From Luffa acutangula (lineage: Eukaryota > Streptophyta > Magnoliopsida > Cucurbitales > Cucurbitaceae): a stretch of 64,000 bases of DNA. The position numbers and the translations under genes were made by a program. The number at the start of each line of letters is the position of its first letter. Within the stretch, counting starts at the first letter, position 1. Of this stretch, positions 45,255 to 57,695 are shown one piece after another. The notes under the pieces are model-generated. The model was not told the origin of the DNA. It made no database searches and saw nothing but the letters and a program-made list of their open reading frames with translations. The stretch lies in NCBI GenBank assembly GCA_036850905.1, contig CM072088.1:22814501-22878500 (forward strand). Reading direction: 5' to 3'.

Positions 45255-46463
45255 TGATAACTGCCCAAAAGGTAGTTATTTAAGCCTCATTTATATAGGG
45301 ATTTGTGTGTCTTTTGTGCTTAATAGGGTTGGTTTTAGATAGACATTACATGTTTTAACCCATTTGGGAGAATGGAAGCTTTGGAAATCATTTTGTGCAG
45401 AATTTGTTGCTGGGCGACTTGAGGGAGCAAATTCTGTGCTGCAGCAAAGCTGGGAGCAAAAACTGCCACATCACAGCTCATTAGCCAACTTCATGAACCG
45501 ACTTCTGTTGAGTTATTTTCGGGATAAAGGAGCAAAGAGAGCCCTACACGTGTCCAGGTTGACCTAATTCAAGCCTCTTATCCTTCTATATAAGGAAGTA
45601 GCCGTCCAAGTCAAAATCATTCCACTTTTGGGAGAAAACATTCCATTCTTGGAGAGTTCCTTCCATCTTTGGGAGCCGAGTAGTGAAGAGAGATCGGAGA
45701 TCACCTAGAAGACCATCATTGCAAGCTGAACGAGGAGATTAACACTTCCTTTTATTATCTTGTAATTATGGACATGCCTACTCAGATTGTAATTTGTGTC
45801 TCCATGCATATTATGAACTAAGTACCTTAGGTGTTGGTTAGGAACTATGTGATTGTCGTGCTTAACTTTAGTAATATATTGATTATTGCATCTTGGTTAA
45901 TTTTTGTGCTTGTTTCTATTGTATGCTCGCCTGGCCAGCCGGTATGAATACCTCTCTCTAGTTTCAGGGATGATTTAGAGAGTGTGTGGCGATTAATCAC
46001 ACTACGATCATTGTGTATTGGTGAACGCCAATGACTAAGCTAGGGATAGCCAGTTGCCTAGTGCTTGATCGTTCGTGCTTCATAGGGGTTGAAACACATT
46101 CCAAAAGATCCGGAGTTCCGGGAGGAATCCGCTAATAATACTACGAGAGTTTGCATGATCAATAATATTGCTAGAACATCTTTTAAAACAATTACTGAAT
46201 CCTGACCAGCGCCTGTTTCTAATATGTCTGTCTATTTGTTTATTCTTTGTTCTTTCATTTATTTTGCTTCAGCATTATTCTTACAAAAACCAATAATTTT
46301 TACCAACTTTGAAACCATTAAAGAGTTATACAAAATAGATAAAGTGGAAGCTAATTCAGGCATTGGATTGATAATACTTATTACTTGCTGCGGACTGTGT
46401 ATACTTGCACAGAGTTCTAGAGTTTTTTTATACCATATTTTTATCCACTCTAGGAACCCAACA
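45255..46463 (+). repeat. 5' LTR of element B
   Basis: A 1209-bp LTR from TGATAACTGCCC to CCCAACA, with TATATAAGG near 45587. It matches the LTRs of A and Z. Confidence 0.9.
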
Positions 46464-46469
46464 AGTTTT

Positions 46470-46487
46470 TGGCGCCGTTGCCGGGGA
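46470..46487 (+). other. Primer-binding site, tRNA-Asp type (element B)
   Basis: TGGCGCCGTTGCCGGGGA, identical to that of element A. Confidence 0.88.
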
Positions 46488-46593
46488 ACTTGAATAAGTT
46501 TTTATCTGATTTGTTTTGTATATGTGTTTTAAGTTGTTTGGTGCTAGAACTTTTTGATTGTTTCTTTTGTTTTTACAGGCGTGAGTTTGGTGC

Positions 46594-48380
46594 ATGAGCG
46601 ATCCGCCTGGGGTAAGGTTTGAGCTTGATCCAGAAATCAAGAGGACATTCAGGAGAAGAAGGAGAGAGCAGCGCAGAAACCAGATGGAGAACGTGTCGCG
46701 TCTTCCGCAGGTTTCTGAAGATCCAGTAGACCCCAGAATCGCTTGCTGCAGCAAAATCCGCGGCTGGAGCAAAATGAGCAGCAAAATAATCAGGCTGAGA
46801 ATCCTATCTTGGTAGCGAACGATAGGACCAGAGCCATCCGAGCGTATGCTGGCCCAATGTTTGATGAGTTGAATCCAAGGATTGCACGTCCTCAAATTCA
46901 AGTGGAAAATTTTGAAATGAAACCGCTAATGTTTCATATGTTGCAAACCGTGGGCCAATTCCATGGCTTGTCGTCTGAAGATCCTCATTTACTTCTTAAG
47001 TCTTTTCTAGGAGTTAGTGATTCTTTTGTAATTCAAGGAGTGCCTAGAGATGCTCTTAGGTTGACTTTGTTCCCGTATTCTCTTAAAGACGGAGCAGAGG
47101 CATGGTTAAATTCTTTTGCTCCAGGATCAATTAGGACATGAAATGAATTAGCTGAAAAATTTTTGAGTAAATATTTCCCAGCAAATAGAAATGCTAAATT
47201 GAGGAGTGAAATAGTAGGGTTTAGGCAACTTGAAGATGAGACTTTTAGTGAGGCTTGGGAGAGGTTTAAGGAGCTTTTGCGAAAGTGTCCCCACCATGGT
47301 TTACCACATTGTGTTCAAATGGAAACATTTTACAATGGGTTAAATGGAGTAACCCAGGGTATGGTTGATGCTTCAGCTGGAGGGGCCCTTTTGGCAAAAA
47401 CTTTTAATGAAGCCTATGAAATTTTAGAAAGAATATCTACTAATAGTTGTCAGTGGTCGGATGTTAGAGGCACAAATAAAAAGGTTAAGAGTGTGTTAGA
47501 GGTTGATGGTGTGTCCACCATTAGGGCTGATCTTGCAATGATTGCTAACGCTTTTAAGAATGTGACAGTGATTAGTCATCAGCAGCCACCAACTATGGAG
47601 CCTGCTACAGTGGTGAACCAAGTCACAGAGGAAGCATGTGTCAATTGTGGTGAAACCACAACTACGAGTTTTGCCCCAGCAATCCAGCTTCTGTGTTTTT
47701 TGTAGGTAATTAGAGGAATAACCCTTACTCTAACTTTTATAATCCAGGTTGGCGCAACCACCCCAACTTCTCATGGGGAGGACAAGGAAGTAATGTGCAA
47801 GCGCAACAGAAGGTGAACCAGTCGGGATTTGCTAAAGCACAGGTATTGCCCCAAAAAAATAAGTAGGCTTTGCCCCAGCAAAATTTGGGGAGTTCTCTCG
47901 AGGCAATGATGAAAGAATTTATGGCTCGTACTGATGCTGCAATTCAAAGTAATCAAGCTTCGATGAGAGCCCTTGAGTTACAAGTGGGTCAGCTAGCTAA
48001 TGAGCTGAAGGCAAGGCCTCAGGGGAAACTTCCCTCAGATACTGAACACCCTCGAAGGGAAGGTAAGGAGCAGGTAAAGGCAGTGACTCTTAGGAGTGGT
48101 AAGCCATTAGAGGAAAAAAAGGAGCCTAGTAAGACCCAGGATATAGATAAGAACGGTGATAAAAATGTTGTTGTTGAGAAAGAGTTGGAGATTGGTCAGG
48201 GTGCTGGAGGTAGCAATAAAGATGCTGGAGCATCTGGTTCTGTTCCAGATGTGGAACCACCTTATGTGCCGCCCCCACCTTATGTACCACCTCTACCTTT
48301 TCCACAATGGCAAAGGCCTAAGAATCAGGATGGTCAATTTAAAAAGTTTTTAGAGATTCTTAAGCAATTGCATATAAATA
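46594..48380 (+). pseudogene. Athila gag (element B), broken
   Basis: The ATG at 46594 matches the gag start of copy A (MSDPPGVRFELDPEIKRTF). A frame change near 46740, a TGA at about 47140 (where A has a Trp codon) and frame changes near 47655-47710 divide it. The segment 47163-47705 keeps the capsid C-terminal half (YFPANRNAKLRSEIVGFRQL, ERFKELLRKCPHHGLP). The zinc knuckle is damaged: CVNCGE is followed by a frame loss before the His. From 47870 the Gln-rich and Pro-rich tail is open and runs into the protease. Confidence 0.85.
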
Positions 48381-50840
48381 TCCCTTTAGTAGAAGCTATT
48401 GAGCAAATGCCTAATTATGCTAAATTTCTTAAGGATATTTTAACTAAAAAGAAGAGGTTAGGTGAGTGTGAAACTGTATCTCTTACTGAGGAATGTAGTG
48501 TTATTCTTAAGAATGGGCTACCACCCAAGGCTAAAGATCCAGAATCATTTACCATACCTGTGTCTATAGGTGGAAAAGAGTTAGGTAGAACACTCTGTGA
48601 TTTAGGTGCAAGCATTAACCTGATGCCTCTTTCGGTCTATCGAAAGTTAGGTATTGGTGAAGCTAGACCTACCACAGTCACACTCCAACTAGCTGATAGG
48701 TCTATCACATATCCAGAGGGTAAAATTGAGGATGTCTTAGTAAAGGTAGATAAATACATATTTCCAATTGATTTTATTATTTTAGACTATGAGGCTGATA
48801 AAGATGTCCCAATTATTCTAGGTCGTCCATTTTTGGCTACTGGTAGGGCGTTAATAGATGTTCAAAAAGGGGAATTAACAATGAGAGTATGTAATGAGGA
48901 AGTGAAATTTAATGTGTTTAAAGCCATGAAGTATCCAGACGAAATGGAGGATTGCTCCTTCATTAGGATTCTAGAGAGCACAGTTATTGAGACAGCAATA
49001 CAGGATTCGGCTAGTAAGCATTCAGAAGAGCATGGAGAGGTTAGTGTAGAGGATTTACAAGTTTGCTTGTTAGAAAGAAAAAATGAAAAAGAGTTGTTTA
49101 GGTGTGAGGATGTTTTTGAGTCTTTAGATTTAGATCAAAGGAAAGCTCCTCCTATTAAGCCATCCCTGATTGAGGCACCCACTTTAGATTTGTAGCCCTT
49201 GCCGGATCATCTAAAGTATGTGTATCTTGGGGAAGATGAGACGTTGCCCATTATTGTTGTATCAGATTTAATGTCGGAGCATGAGGAGGCCTTAATAAAA
49301 TTGCTGCAGCAATACCGCAAGGCTATAGGTCGGACATTGGCTGACATTCAGGGAATTAGCCCATCTTTTTGTATGCACAAAATCACTCTAGAGGAGGGAT
49401 CCTTTAGGAGTGTTGAGCAACAAAGAAGGCTTAACCCTGCAATGGAAGAGGTTGTTAAAAAGGAAGTGATTAAATGGTTGGATGTCGGGATCATTTATCC
49501 AATTGCCGACAGCAATTGGGTAAGCCCTGTCCAATGTGTTCCTAAGAAGGGAGGTGTCACTGTGGTGAGCAATAAAGACAATGAGTTGATCCCAACCAGG
49601 ACAGTAATTGGCTGGAGGGTTTGCATGGACTACAGGAGGCTTAATAAAGCCACCCGTAAAGACCATTTCCCTCTACCATTTATTGACCAGATGTTGGATA
49701 GATTGGTTGGTCAGGCCTACTACTGTTTCTTAGATGGTTATTCTAGGTACAACCAGATTACTATTGCTCCTGAGGATCAGGAAAAAACCACTTTCACTTG
49801 CCCTTATGGGACGTTTGCTTTTAGGTGAATGCCTTTTGGCCTTTGCAATGCTCCAGCAACATTTCAGCGGTGTATGTTAGCAATTTTTTCTGATATGATT
49901 GAGTCCACTGTTGAGGTATTCATGGACGATTTTTCGGTGTTTGGAGGGTCTTTTCAGAGTTGTTTAGATAATTTAGGTCAAGTGTTAAAGAGATGTGAGG
50001 ATACCCATCTAGTCCTTAATTGGGAGAAATGCCACTTCATGGTAAATGAGGGCATAGTGTTAGGTCATAGGATTTCTAAGAATGGTCTAGAAGTTGATAG
50101 AGCAAAAATAGAGGTTATTGAGAGACTAGAACCACCGAATTCAGTGAAGGGAGTTCGGAGTTTTTTAGGACATGCTGGGTTTTATAGGAGGTTCATAAAG
50201 GATTTTTCCAAAATCAGTAAACCTCTTTGTAACTTATTGTGTACTGATCATGTTTTTGACTTTAATACAGATTGTAGGAATGCTTTTGAAACTTTAAAGG
50301 CTGCTTTAATCTCAGCACCCATTCTTTGTGCGCCTAATTGGAATTTACCATTTGAGGTAATGTGTGATGCGAGTGATGCTGCAGTAGGTGCGATGCTGGG
50401 GCAAAAGCAGGGCAAAATTATCCATCCTATATATTATGCAAGCAAGATTTTAAATGAGGCACAAGTCAACTACACAACTACTGAAAAGGAGTTGTTAGCT
50501 GTTGTGTTCGCTTTTGAGAAATTTCGGCCATATTTGGTTGGATCCAAAGTCACAGTGTTCACAGATCATGCAGCAATAAGGTATTTAATGACTAAGAAAG
50601 ATGCGAAGCCTAGACTAATTCGTTGGGTTTTATTATTACAGGAGTTCGACTTGGAGATAAAGGATAAGAAGGGATCAGAAAATGTCATTGCAGATCACTT
50701 GTCTCGTCTTAATCCAGCATCACCTTTGCTGAAGCAATCTGCCATTTCAGATGCTTTTCCAGATGAACAGCTTTTTGCTGTTGAGGTAAAGGTAGTCAGT
50801 GATGTCCCTTGGTATGCTGATTTTGCCAACTTTTTGGTAA
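48380..50840 (+). pseudogene. Athila pol: protease, reverse transcriptase, RNase H (element B)
   Basis: The protease carries CDLGASINLMP near 48597. A TAG at about 49193, where A has a Lys codon, separates it from reverse transcriptase (WRVCMDYRRLNKATRKDHF, YCFLDGYSRYNQITI). A TGA at 49826 replaces an Arg codon just before MPFGLCNAPATFQRC. The catalytic VFMDDFSVFGG lies near 49918. RNase H is complete: MCDASDAAVGAMLGQKQGK, NYTTTEKELLAVVFAFEKF, VTVFTDHAAIRYLM, and ENVIADHLSRL. The RNase H region is better preserved here than in copy A, while the RT has two stops. Confidence 0.87.
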
Positions 50841-52094
50841 AAGGGAGTCACTCCTATTGACATGGACTGGAGGCAGAAGAAAAAGTTTAAGCATGATGCA
50901 AAATTTTTCTATTGGGATGAGCCATTTATGTATAAGCAATGCTATGACGGTATTATTCGTAGGTGTGTTTCAAGTGCTGAAGCAAAGGAAATCCTAGAGC
51001 AATGTCACTCTTCACCGTATGGAGGTCATTTCAGCGGTCAGAGGACAGCTATGAGGATTTTGCATTGTGGATTCTTTTAGCCTACCTTATTTAAGGATGC
51101 CCATTGGTTTTACAAGCAATGTGATGCTTGCCAAAGGAGAGGAAATTTAGGGCCTAGAGATGAAATGTCTCTTACTTACATTTTAGAAGTTGAATTATTC
51201 GATGTATGGGGTATTGATTTTATGGGGCAATTTCCCCCTTCTAATGGAAATGTTTTTATCTTATTGGCAGTGGATTATGTGTCCAAATGGGTGGAGGCCA
51301 TCGCATGCCATCAGAGTGATGCCAAGACAGTAGCAAGGTTTCTTCAATCGCACATCTTTGCGCGGTTTGGGACACCTAGAGCTCTAGTGAGTGATGAGGG
51401 TACACACTTTGTTAATAATATCTTAACTAAGCTTTTAGCTAAGTATGGGATTAAGCATAGGATAGCTACTCCTTATCACCCACAAGCAAATGGTCAAGCT
51501 GAAATTAGTAATAGGGAAATTAAATCGATTCTAGAGAAAGTAGTCCATCCATCTAGAAAGGATTGATCTTTTAGGTTGGATGAGGCTCTTTGGGCTTATA
51601 GGACAACTTATAAGACTCCTCTAGGTATGTCTCCCTATAGGTTAGTATATGGGAAAGTTTGCCATTTACCATTTGAGCTTGAGCATAAAACATTTTGGGC
51701 TTTGAAAAAATTAAATTTTGATCTGAGTCGTGCAGGAGCAATAGGAATGCTGCAGCTTAATGAGTTAGAAGAATTTCGTCAGTTTTCTTATGAAAATGCG
51801 AAAATGTATAAAGAAAAGACGAAGCTGTGGCATGACAAAAAAATAAAATCTAAAGAGTTTGTCAAAGGTCAAAAAGTCTTGCTTTATAATTCTAGATTGA
51901 AATTATTTCCTGGGAAGCTAAAATCTAAATGGTCAGGACCGTTTGTTGTGATTGAGGTTTTTCCCCATGGAGCAATTACTTTGCAGGATGAAAAAGATGG
52001 GAGAGTGTTCAAGGTGAATGGACAGCGCGTGGAACATTATTGGGGAGAGGAGTTTCAGACAAAATATCCTTCCCTAAGGTTGATTGATGATTGA
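50840..52094 (+). pseudogene. Athila integrase (element B), broken
   Basis: A frame change near 50845 precedes the zinc region (EQCHSSPYGGHFSGQRTAM). A TAG at about 51078 and a TGA at about 51564 both sit where A has Trp codons. The catalytic core is otherwise present, with Asp in WGIDFMGQFPPS, Asp in LVSDEGTHF and Glu in AEISNREIK, and so is the C-terminal tail ending near SLRLIDD. Integration activity would be lost as it stands. Confidence 0.86.
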
Positions 52095-52955
52095 GAGAGC
52101 AAGTTGTTTGCGGGAGCATTTTACAGAGAAAAATTTTGAGCTCCCAATGTTTGTTTTGATTTTTTGCTGATTTATTTTTCATTTCAATGAGGTGAGATTT
52201 GGTTTATTTAAATTTTGCAGGATTTATTTTCAGTCCGTTGGTATTTTTAATTCCGTAGAATTTATTTTAGATTTTATCTATGTCGATTTGAATTTTATTT
52301 GATTTTATTGGATTTTATTTTCGGTTTATTTATTGAATTATCTTTTAATTAGTTTAGATTAGATTTTATTTTCAGTTACTTTAATTCTGATTAGTATAGA
52401 TTTAATAAAGATTCTATTGATTTATTCGGCTCAAAACAAAAGATAAAGATGTGATTGGGTCAGTTAAATTTGAATTAGATTTGAATTTCGTATCCAAGAT
52501 TTTTTCAGGTTCAGAAGGTTGTTGCGGCAAAGTTATAGCTGAAGCAAAACTGGCCGAGTAGGAGGGATTTCGTTGAAAATTTATTATTTTTACCGTTTGG
52601 ATTTTCTTTGAATTTTTATAGGTAAATTTGCATGCGTCATCTGATGAGGCCACGTGTCACGCAGAGATCATCCAAGGGCTCTGGTGGTGGACAACGCATA
52701 AGGGTTTACCATGGGCGATTGAAATTCACCACTTTATCGTTGATGGTTTTGAATTTCCAATTTGCATGCATTTAAAATTAAACGGTAATATTATTTAATG
52801 CAGAGCAAATCCTTTCGGTTGAGATTGCATTTTGCTAGAGCCTTATTTATTCACAGACTTTGGTAAGTTTCTTCTCACTTCGTCTTCTTGTTTCAATCTT
52901 GCCGTCTGCATTCTTTCTTTTTCCTTTCATTCTCTGTCAAACCCTTACGTCTTCA
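52095..52955 (+). other. Noncoding spacer between pol and ORF3 (element B)
   Basis: Matches the 7574-8422 spacer of copy A in order and length. AT-rich, with no coding frame. Confidence 0.6.
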
Positions 52956-54628
52956 ATGGCCAAAACGAGAGCTAGAAAAGAGAGGGAGAATGAGGAAGAA
53001 GAGGCACCCGTTACCCCTGAAGTACAGAAAGCGAAAACTAAAAAGAAAAAGACGCCAGAGGAGAAAGAAGCGAAAAGAAGGAGGAGGCAACAGAGGGCCG
53101 AGGATCAGGACGCTCTACAGAAAGCGACGGATGATGTTGCTGCCACAATAGTTTAAGAAGACCCGCAAGAACCTAATGTACAAAACCCAGAGGAGGTTGG
53201 GCCAAGAGTGGCAGATATAGAGGAAGTTCAAGAAGAAGGACATACCGAGGAAATTCAAGAGAAACAGAATGAGGATGTGCGTGCAGAGGTTGTGCCTGAA
53301 GGAGATAATGAGCCAGTGCAGGAGGCTCGGGTGGAGGTGGTTATGTCGGAGGTGCCCAGACGTCGCCGCATTAAGCGGAAGGCTGGGCGCATTCAAGTGA
53401 TTAGGACTGATACCCCGTCACCACCATCATCAGATTCTGAGAGAGAGAAGGTAGAGCAAGAGGAACATGAGAAAAAAGAAGCTGAAGAAAAGACGATGGA
53501 AGAAGTAGAGAAGAAGGCTAAAGAAGAGCGGTTGCTCAAGCAAAGAGCGGAGAAGGGAAAAATATTGCTGAAGCATCGGAGGAACACGATGAAATAGAAG
53601 AACAACAATTACCGTATGATCGCTTCGTCAACAATTTTGCCAGAGCAAAATACGCTGAGCTTCTGAAAAGGGATTTCTTATTTGAGCGAGGTTTCAGCGG
53701 TGATCTTCCACAGTTTTTGAGGACTGGAATTGTAGACCACGACTGGGAGTTGTTTTGTGTGAAGCCTGAGTCTGTAAGCGCGCATGTGGTGCGCGAATTT
53801 TATGCTAACATTATGAAAGAAGATGGTTTCCAGGTGATTGTCCGAGGAGTTCAGGTAGATTGGAGTCATAGTGCTATCAACGCACTGTACAATCTTCAGA
53901 ACTTTCCCCATGCGACATATAATGAGATGGTTGTAGCGCCATCTAATGAGCAGTTAAGTGATGTTGTGCGAGAGGTAGGTATTGAAGGAGCACTGTGGCA
54001 GCTATCCAAGACTCAGAAGAGGACATTCCAGTCGGCGTATTTGAAAAGGGAAGCGAACACGTGGATGAGATTTATCAGACAAAGGATGCTTCCAACAACA
54101 CACGACTCGACAATCTCCAGGAAATGAGTTCTTCTAGCTTTTGCAATCTTGCGGTCGCTCAGCATTGACGTAGGGAGGATCATGGCTAGTGAAATTTCTG
54201 GATGTTGGAAAAAGAAAGTAGGGAAACTGTTCTTTCCGAACACAATCACGATGCTGTGCAGAAGAGCAGGGGTTCCAGTGGATGAGGGGGATGTGATTCT
54301 GTTTGACAAGGGAATCATCGACACTCCCAATTTGGCACGACTCCAGCGCATGCAGGAGGTACGTCAAGGTGGACTTATCTACGGCATCAACACGATTCTA
54401 GAACAATTGGCACTTTCGGCCAGTAGGCAAGAGTTTGCCGAGAGGCAAACTTTAACCTTTTGGATCTATGTTACGAATCGTGATGCCAACTTAAAGAAGG
54501 CACTGTAAGAGAATTTTTCAAAACCATATCCAGCCCTTCCAGCATTCCCTGAGGATCTGTTGAACCCCTGGATTCCGCCCCCACCTGTTGAACGAGAAAG
54601 AGATGATGATGAAGAGCAGGGTCATTAA
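52956..54628 (+). pseudogene. Athila 3' ORF (plant-transposon-like domain), element B
   Basis: The ATG at 52956 opens the same Lys/Glu-rich N-terminus (MAKTRARKERENEEEEAPV) as in copy A. Stops at 53154, 54126 and 54507 and a frame change near 53560 break it. The domain order is unbroken by insertion: YDRFVNNFARAKYAELLKRD, FERGFSGDLP, FCVKPE, VVREFYANI, VIVRGVQVDWS, then VREVGIEGALWQLS, KREANTWMRF, CWKKKVGKLFFPNTI, LNPWIPPPP. This copy shows that the two halves in element A form one protein of about 550 residues. No transmembrane segment or catalytic triad is evident. Its role in the element is unknown. Confidence 0.72.
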
Positions 54629-55522
54629 GATTGATGGTTGAGATGATCTTCAACGAGCATTTCTTTTGTTCCTATATTTTGTTTGCTCGTGCATATCTGA
54701 CCCTGTTTGTTGTTATGTTTGTTTGCTTCTTTTTAATCTTTCTGCTGCTGAAAAAATTATTCATGCTTATGTAATTTCTTTTTATGTTTTTAATGAAATT
54801 TCCTAGATGTTTCTATTCTATGAGCACTGAGTTTCTCTAACTTAACTAATTTCTTCTGAATTTTTTAAGCTTGGACTGGTTGAGCTTAATTAGATCAAGG
54901 TATTCTGATCTCCAGAAACCTTTTGCTTGAGCATTTCTTCTAGTCTGGTCTGTTGCTGCGGCAAAGAAGATTTTGGAGGTAGTGTTGACTTTTATGATCC
55001 ACTTTAAGCGTAATTCTAGTCCCACGCTTAGTTTAAAATTCAGATAGAGAAATTTAAGTTTGGGGGTATAATTGTAAAAATAATGATTCATTGAGGACAA
55101 TGAATGATTCAAGTTTGGGGGACTTTTTGCTACTCCAATTGTTTTGCTCGAGCATTCCTCTCCTTCATTTAAAATTTTTGCTAGGTTTTTGAGTAACTGG
55201 GGACATTTGTGATACCCACAATTTGTCTTCACGTCAAAAGATGACCTAGGAATTGTGGAAAAAATGAGAAAATTATTATTTACTGAAAAACTTAATTGTT
55301 GAAAATTTTGCTGAGAAAATTCATGGAGCAAAAGTTTTGGAGGATGAATGATGATCCAGCAGTTTTTCTGTCTCTTAGAACTTAGGTGAGCTTCATCATA
55401 AAATGTTACCATTCTGAGGGGCAAGAGATGGAATGACTGAGGATTTTTTGAGCTTTATAATGAGTATTGAGCCTAGTTGGTGATGAGTTTGAGTCAAGGG
55501 TATACTGCACCATAAAGTGGGT
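54629..55522 (+). other. Noncoding 3' tail of element B
   Basis: Matches 11385-12241 of A, including two AAGTTTGGGGG tracts (55056-55066 and 55111-55121). It stops at 55522, where the flanking LTR of the decayed Ty3 element resumes. Confidence 0.65.
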
Positions 55523-55764
55523 ATACTGCACCATTTGTACCCAGGGCCTCAGGCTTCTCTACAGAGCTCGGTGTTCGACCCTTGACCATTTATACCCAAG
55601 GCCTCGAACTGTGCATCGCCCCTTGGCCATATTACCCAAGGCACCCGATGACTTCAAATTCTCGCAACCCTCACAAAACTCTCCAAGACTGACCCCTCGA
55701 GCCGCACTGTCCCCTGACCATTTGTACCCAGGACCACAATGCTCTCTATGGAGCTCGGCGTTCG
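55523..55764 (-). repeat. LTR segment of decayed Ty3 element with short repeats
   Basis: It contains repeated CCCTTGACCATTT(G/A)TACCCAAGGC-like units, matching 57696-57900. Confidence 0.65.
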
Positions 55765-57695
55765 TGTTGGGATTGGTGCCCTAAAACTCGTAGATAGTGA
55801 ATGTTAAACGAATTATATACTTATTCGATAAAGGTGTTATCGAGATTGATTCAGTAAAAGTCATTACTGAATAAAGTAAATTGCACATATAATAACCCAA
55901 ATCCAATAAACTAAGATCCATTGCTATAGGATGAACACTTGAGTTTTATGTAAAGACATAAAAGTGGATCAAGCTTGAGTAATAGCCAAAACGGTCTATA
56001 GTATAGGAATAGGGTTGGGTACCTTATTCTGGAGACACTATGAGACGCGGCCCACTTTATAGATGGTATAGACGATGTGATCCTAAATCGTCCATGTAGA
56101 GACATGCGAGTGGGGGCGTCCTATGCAATGAGTTTGCATAAGACCAGGACCGAGAAATAAGTCGCTCTCGCTTTATAACACCGTTTACTGACGAGACTGA
56201 CTATTTCATGTGATGACCTAGGTAACTCGATCTTAATCCTGAGCTAACTATGAACTCCTGTTTATTCGGGCTTATGCTTAGATCTGCATAGGTGAGAGTG
56301 GCTCAGTATCGCCGACTCAATAAGCCTCCCATTTCAGGGATAGAAACGGGTAGATAGCTGGGGACATAGTCGTGCAAGAAGGAATTCACTCCTACCCGAA
56401 TTAGGGATAGTAGAGAGGTTGTTCCCTTAAGTGCTGACTCTGAGGCTTGAACAAAGGGATCCTGCCCTCGCATTGGCCCGAGAGGGACTCGGTTTATTGG
56501 TTGGACCATAAACCAATTGTTCATTAGAGGATCAGTGGGACTTAAGGAACTAGAAGTACTATAGGGGTAAAACGACTTATTGACTTAGCTATAGCTACGA
56601 ACAACCTGTGAAGGATCGACTTATTAATCATGGTTAAATCAAGTGGACGGAAATATATCTATAGTGAGGGGAGTGCAACTATCGGGCTATAGTGGAGTGT
56701 CCTGATAGTTAACGAATGTTGGCTAACTTGGACAATGAGATTAGTCGGTTAGCCTCGAATCGTTGGAGCCCATGATCTATAGGTCCATTAGGTCCCCCTA
56801 CTAGCTCATATCGAAATTAAGCCTAGAACAAAAGATAGGAAGCTTTGAATCGTTCAAAATCGGAAAAAAAGGTATTATCGTAAATTGTGTTTGACACAAT
56901 AATTTAATTATGAATTAAATTAGAAAATGAGAGATGAAGTATTTAAAAGTGTTTTGAATACTATATATATGTATTAGGAATCATATATATGGAATTGCAC
57001 AAGATATCAAAGATTAATTAGATTAATCATATCAAAATTAATTTGAAAATTTTCAAATTAATTACCAAGCAATCAATTTCAATTTAGAATTGAAATTGAG
57101 GATAATTTGCAAACTTGAAATTTGATTTCAATTTAAATTTAGTGGATTTAGTTGGAAATCCACTTAATGCATGATCATTCAAAGTGGAAAGACAACTCAC
57201 TCATGCATTGTTGCATGTCTTGTGTAATGTACACCTAGAATCCACTTGAGCTTGCAAATACACCATGTGTCTTGTGTCTTGAGGCTTGGCTTTGCATGGA
57301 GAATGTCTTTAAAAGGAGTTTGAATAAGATTCAAACATAAGAGAGCCATTTCCTTAATGTTATACTGCTGGAATTTGGACTCAAAGTTCTCTCATCTCTC
57401 ATTCTTCTCCATTGCTTGATGCTTCAAGCATTCCCTTCCCATTCCCTATCTTATATAGACACCCACAAGTCGTTCTTGGCCCGGAGTATAGTAGGGAAGA
57501 CTCTAGAGGTTGTCCAAGGAGCATAGGAGAGGCAAACACCACAAGGAGTTCAACATAAGTGAGCTACAAAGGTTGGTGTTTTCTAAACTCTCTATTCTGT
57601 CTTTTTTAGAACATGCTTACTTTAGGAGTAAAATTGAATGTCTTAAGTGCTTTCGATCTTCAATTGCTTCTGCATGTGTAATATGTACACCTTCA
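55765..57695 (+). repeat. Solo copia LTR
   Basis: TGTTGGGATTGGTGCC to TACACCTTCA, 1931 bp, flanked by an exact GTTCG duplication (55760-55764 and 57696-57700). It is a third subfamily of the copia LTRs in this window. No internal region. Confidence 0.88.

Larger units (their letters stand above)
45255..55522 (+). mobile_element. Athila-type Ty3/gypsy retrotransposon B, lacking 3' LTR
   Basis: Complete 5' LTR (45255-46463), tRNA-Asp primer site (46470-46487), gag, pol to 52094, spacer, 3' ORF (52956-54628) and noncoding tail to 55522. ATACT occurs on both sides (45250-45254 and 55523-55527) like a target duplication, yet the last ~340 bp of internal DNA and the whole 3' LTR are missing compared with copy A. 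It sits inside the 3' LTR of the decayed Ty3 element. It is more mutated than A in pol stops but has no large insertion. Confidence 0.88.
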
